7,271 bases of DNA, taken from CAYNOZ01 sp964398955. Lineage in GTDB: Archaea > Methanobacteriota_B > Thermococci > Thermococcales > CAYNOZ01. Positions 6,373 to 7,271 of the stretch are shown here, piece by piece (position 1 is the first letter of the stretch; the number at the start of each line of letters is the position of its first letter). Both the position numbers and the translations under genes were made by a program. The notes under the pieces are model-generated. The model was not told the DNA's origin, searched no databases, and saw only the letters and a list, made by a program, of their open reading frames with translations. The stretch is taken from positions 1 to 7,271 of the forward strand of contig CAYNOZ010000070.1 of the NCBI GenBank assembly GCA_964398955.1, written 5' to 3'.

Positions 6373-6903
6373 TTATTGATCTTCAGATTCAGAGGCTACT
6401 TCTTCAGCTTCATTAAATTGTCTTTGTCCAAGATCCTTATCTAACATTAACAATCCTTGACCATTCTCTCCAATCCTTTTGACCTTAGCTAATACAGATT
6501 CGAATTGATCCTCTTCCTCGACTTGTTCATCAACGAACCAATTTAGGAAATTTATAGAGGCATGATCTCCTTCTTCTTTTGCCATATCCATTAAATCATT
6601 TATCATACTAGTAACTTTCTTTTCATGATCTAAACTTGTTTCAAATACATCCTCAACAGATTTAAATTCCTTTTGAGGCTTTTCAATAGTTCGAAGTTCA
6701 ACTCTTCCACCTCTCTCATTCAAAAAATGGTAAAACTTCATCGCATGAAACTGTTCTTCCCTAGCTTGCTCTCTGAACCAATTAGAAAACCCATCCAAAT
6801 CCTGATCATCAAAGTAAGCAGCCATAGATAGGTAAAGATAAGCTGAGTAAAACTCATTCTTCATCTGTTCATTCATAGCATCTTCTAAACTTTCAGAAAT
6901 CAT
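6373..6903 (-). CDS. ftnA: FtnA-type ferritin
   Basis: A 176-residue non-haem ferritin that oxidises Fe(II) and stores Fe(III) in a 24-subunit cage. Counting from the ATG at 6903, the ferroxidase residues fall at the numbers known for E. coli FtnA: E17 (NEFYSAYLYL), E50 and H53 (REEQFHA), E94 (DHEKK), Q127 and E130 (DEQVEEE) for sites A/B, plus E49, E126 and E129 for the third site. There is no methionine haem-ligand pattern of bacterioferritin. This register favours the ATG over a TTG at 6912 that would add three residues. The acidic C-terminal tail (EEVASESEDQ) extends past the fold. A BRE/TATA element at 6935-6950 predicts transcription from about 6914, giving a leader of some ten bases. 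It lies upstream of and co-directional with the PP-loop gene, but probably has its own transcript. Confidence 0.95.
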   Translation of the reverse strand: MISESLEDAMNEQMKNEFYSAYLYLSMAAYFDDQDLDGFSNWFREQAREEQFHAMKFYHFLNERGGRVELRTIEKPQKEFKSVEDVFETSLDHEKKVTSMINDLMDMAKEEGDHASINFLNWFVDEQVEEEDQFESVLAKVKRIGENGQGLLMLDKDLGQRQFNEAEEVASESEDQ

Positions 6904-6934
6904 TTCAACCAACCATTTAATAATAACCTGAAAA

Positions 6935-6950
6935 TGTTAAATGCTTTTCG
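6935..6950 (-). promoter_or_regulatory. BRE/TATA promoter of the ferritin gene
   Basis: Minus-strand CGAAAAGCATTTAACA: CGAAAA (6950-6945) as BRE and CATTTAACA as a TATA-like box centred near 6939. A start near 6914 would leave about ten bases before the ATG at 6903. The layout matches the Mth938-gene promoter. No clear operator palindrome for an iron regulator was found next to it. Confidence 0.45.
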
Positions 6951-7202
6951 GAATTGAAATCTCAATCCTGTATAGGCAAATTCATAGTAGAATAAGTCAA
7001 AACTCTTAACTTGCCATGAAATAGAATGAAGATACTTAAATAGTGAAATACTAACTAAAAATAACTTAAAGTTAATTTTAAGACTAAATTATATTGAAAA
7101 TTAGATTCAATAACATTTTAAATTTCAAATTAATCATATAAATGAGATAAGCCCAATAATAGATAAAACTCTCTTTATAAGACTCTAGTGGAGAATCCAA
7201 TA
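6951..7202. other. Non-coding AT-rich spacer between ferritin and the element end
   Basis: About 250 bases of very AT-rich DNA with stops in all frames at short intervals. No ORF of protein-like character, tRNA or repeat array was found. Its right end (about 7183-7202) would be the guide portion of the omega RNA if the neighbouring element call is right. Confidence 0.6.
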
Positions 7203-7271
7203 GTGACTTCCTCCCTTACCTTACTCACGTTCGTTCGTGAGGAAGGGGCTTCCAGAGTTCTAGGTCTTCAT
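7203..7271 (-). mobile_element. Right end of an IS200/IS605-IS1341-type element (partial)
   Basis: G+C rises from very low in the spacer to about one half across these 69 bases, and the stretch holds a terminal hairpin with a GGAAGCCCC...GGGAGGAAGTCAC layout on the minus strand. These ends lack terminal inverted repeats and carry subterminal hairpins recognised by the TnpA Y1 transposase. The rest of the element lies beyond the right edge, so whether it also carries tnpA is unknown. Confidence 0.55.
7225..7271 (-). CDS. tnpB: C-terminal end of a TnpB-like protein (partial)
   Basis: The last 14 visible codons on the minus strand read EDLELWKPLPHERT followed by TGA (7227-7225). The other two frames of this strand close immediately at the edge. 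The reading frame runs into the hairpin, as tnpB genes commonly do where coding sequence and omega RNA overlap. Only the non-catalytic tail is visible, so no RuvC or zinc-finger residues can be checked. The call depends on the element-end layout rather than on the peptide itself. Confidence 0.4.
   Translation of the reverse strand, partial: EDLELWKPLPHERT

Larger units (their letters stand above)
7183..7271 (-). ncRNA. 3' part of a putative omega RNA (reRNA) at the right end of a TnpB element
   Basis: On the minus strand the sequence runs GGAAGCCCC, then a hairpin, then GGGAGGAAGTCAC ending at 7203. The hairpin stem pairs 7246-7236 with 7229-7219 (ten pairs, one mismatch) around a six-base loop. 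This G-rich tail and hairpin just behind a tnpB stop codon is the usual layout of IS200/IS605 and IS1341-type right ends, where the omega RNA scaffold ends at the element boundary and continues into flanking DNA as guide. The first guide bases would be TATTGGATTCTCCACTAGAG (7202-7183). The exact boundary is inferred from the end of the G-rich tail and the drop in G+C, not from a second copy. Confidence 0.5.

Overview
The window is an AT-rich stretch of archaeal chromosome. The archaeal assignment is secure: it carries a flap endonuclease FEN1 with a C-terminal PCNA-binding motif, the archaeal/eukaryotic ribosomal protein S17e, BRE/TATA-type promoters, and Shine-Dalgarno sites resembling GGTGAT/GAGGTGA. 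The response regulator has a REC plus HalX-like layout and an N-terminal domain resembling a truncated RecA-like domain common in haloarchaea. Together with the low G+C, this suggests a euryarchaeon near the halophilic methanogen/haloarchaeal branch, for example Methanonatronarchaeia-like. That placement is inference only.

Left part (1-2100): a fold-type I aminotransferase on the plus strand converges with, and overlaps by 11 bases, a small Mth938-domain protein on the minus strand. Behind it on the minus strand lies an orphan substrate-binding (S) component of an ECF vitamin transporter, which appears to start at TTG.

Middle (2091-2608): about 500 bases with no full-length gene. The minus strand holds one frame open for roughly 80 codons apart from a single TAA. 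In another frame, a 30-codon ORF ends inside the leader of the transporter gene. The stretch looks like a decayed gene and/or a small coupled ORF. A 16-base near-repeat also lies here. On the plus strand follows a response-regulator fusion (2609-3679), which converges with the next cluster.

Right part (3690-6333): a tight minus-strand cluster, transcribed as PP-loop ATPase, then S17e, then FEN1. The gaps are 13 and 9 bases, and the S17e stop codon lies beside the FEN1 ribosome-binding site. This joins a probable RNA-modification enzyme, a ribosomal protein and a replication/repair nuclease. Upstream is an FtnA-type ferritin with its own BRE/TATA promoter. The 39-base spacer after ferritin seems to hold the PP-loop gene promoter.

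Right edge (about 7203-7271): after about 300 bases of very AT-rich non-coding DNA, G+C rises to about one half and a hairpin appears. This has the layout of the right end of an IS200/IS605-IS1341-type element. It would include the last codons of tnpB (minus strand, mostly outside the window) and the 3' part of its omega RNA, with the flanking DNA as guide. No rRNA, tRNA or CRISPR array was seen. Apart from the element edge, the most unusual items are the three-cysteine PP-loop protein, the response-regulator fusion and the decayed-gene region.
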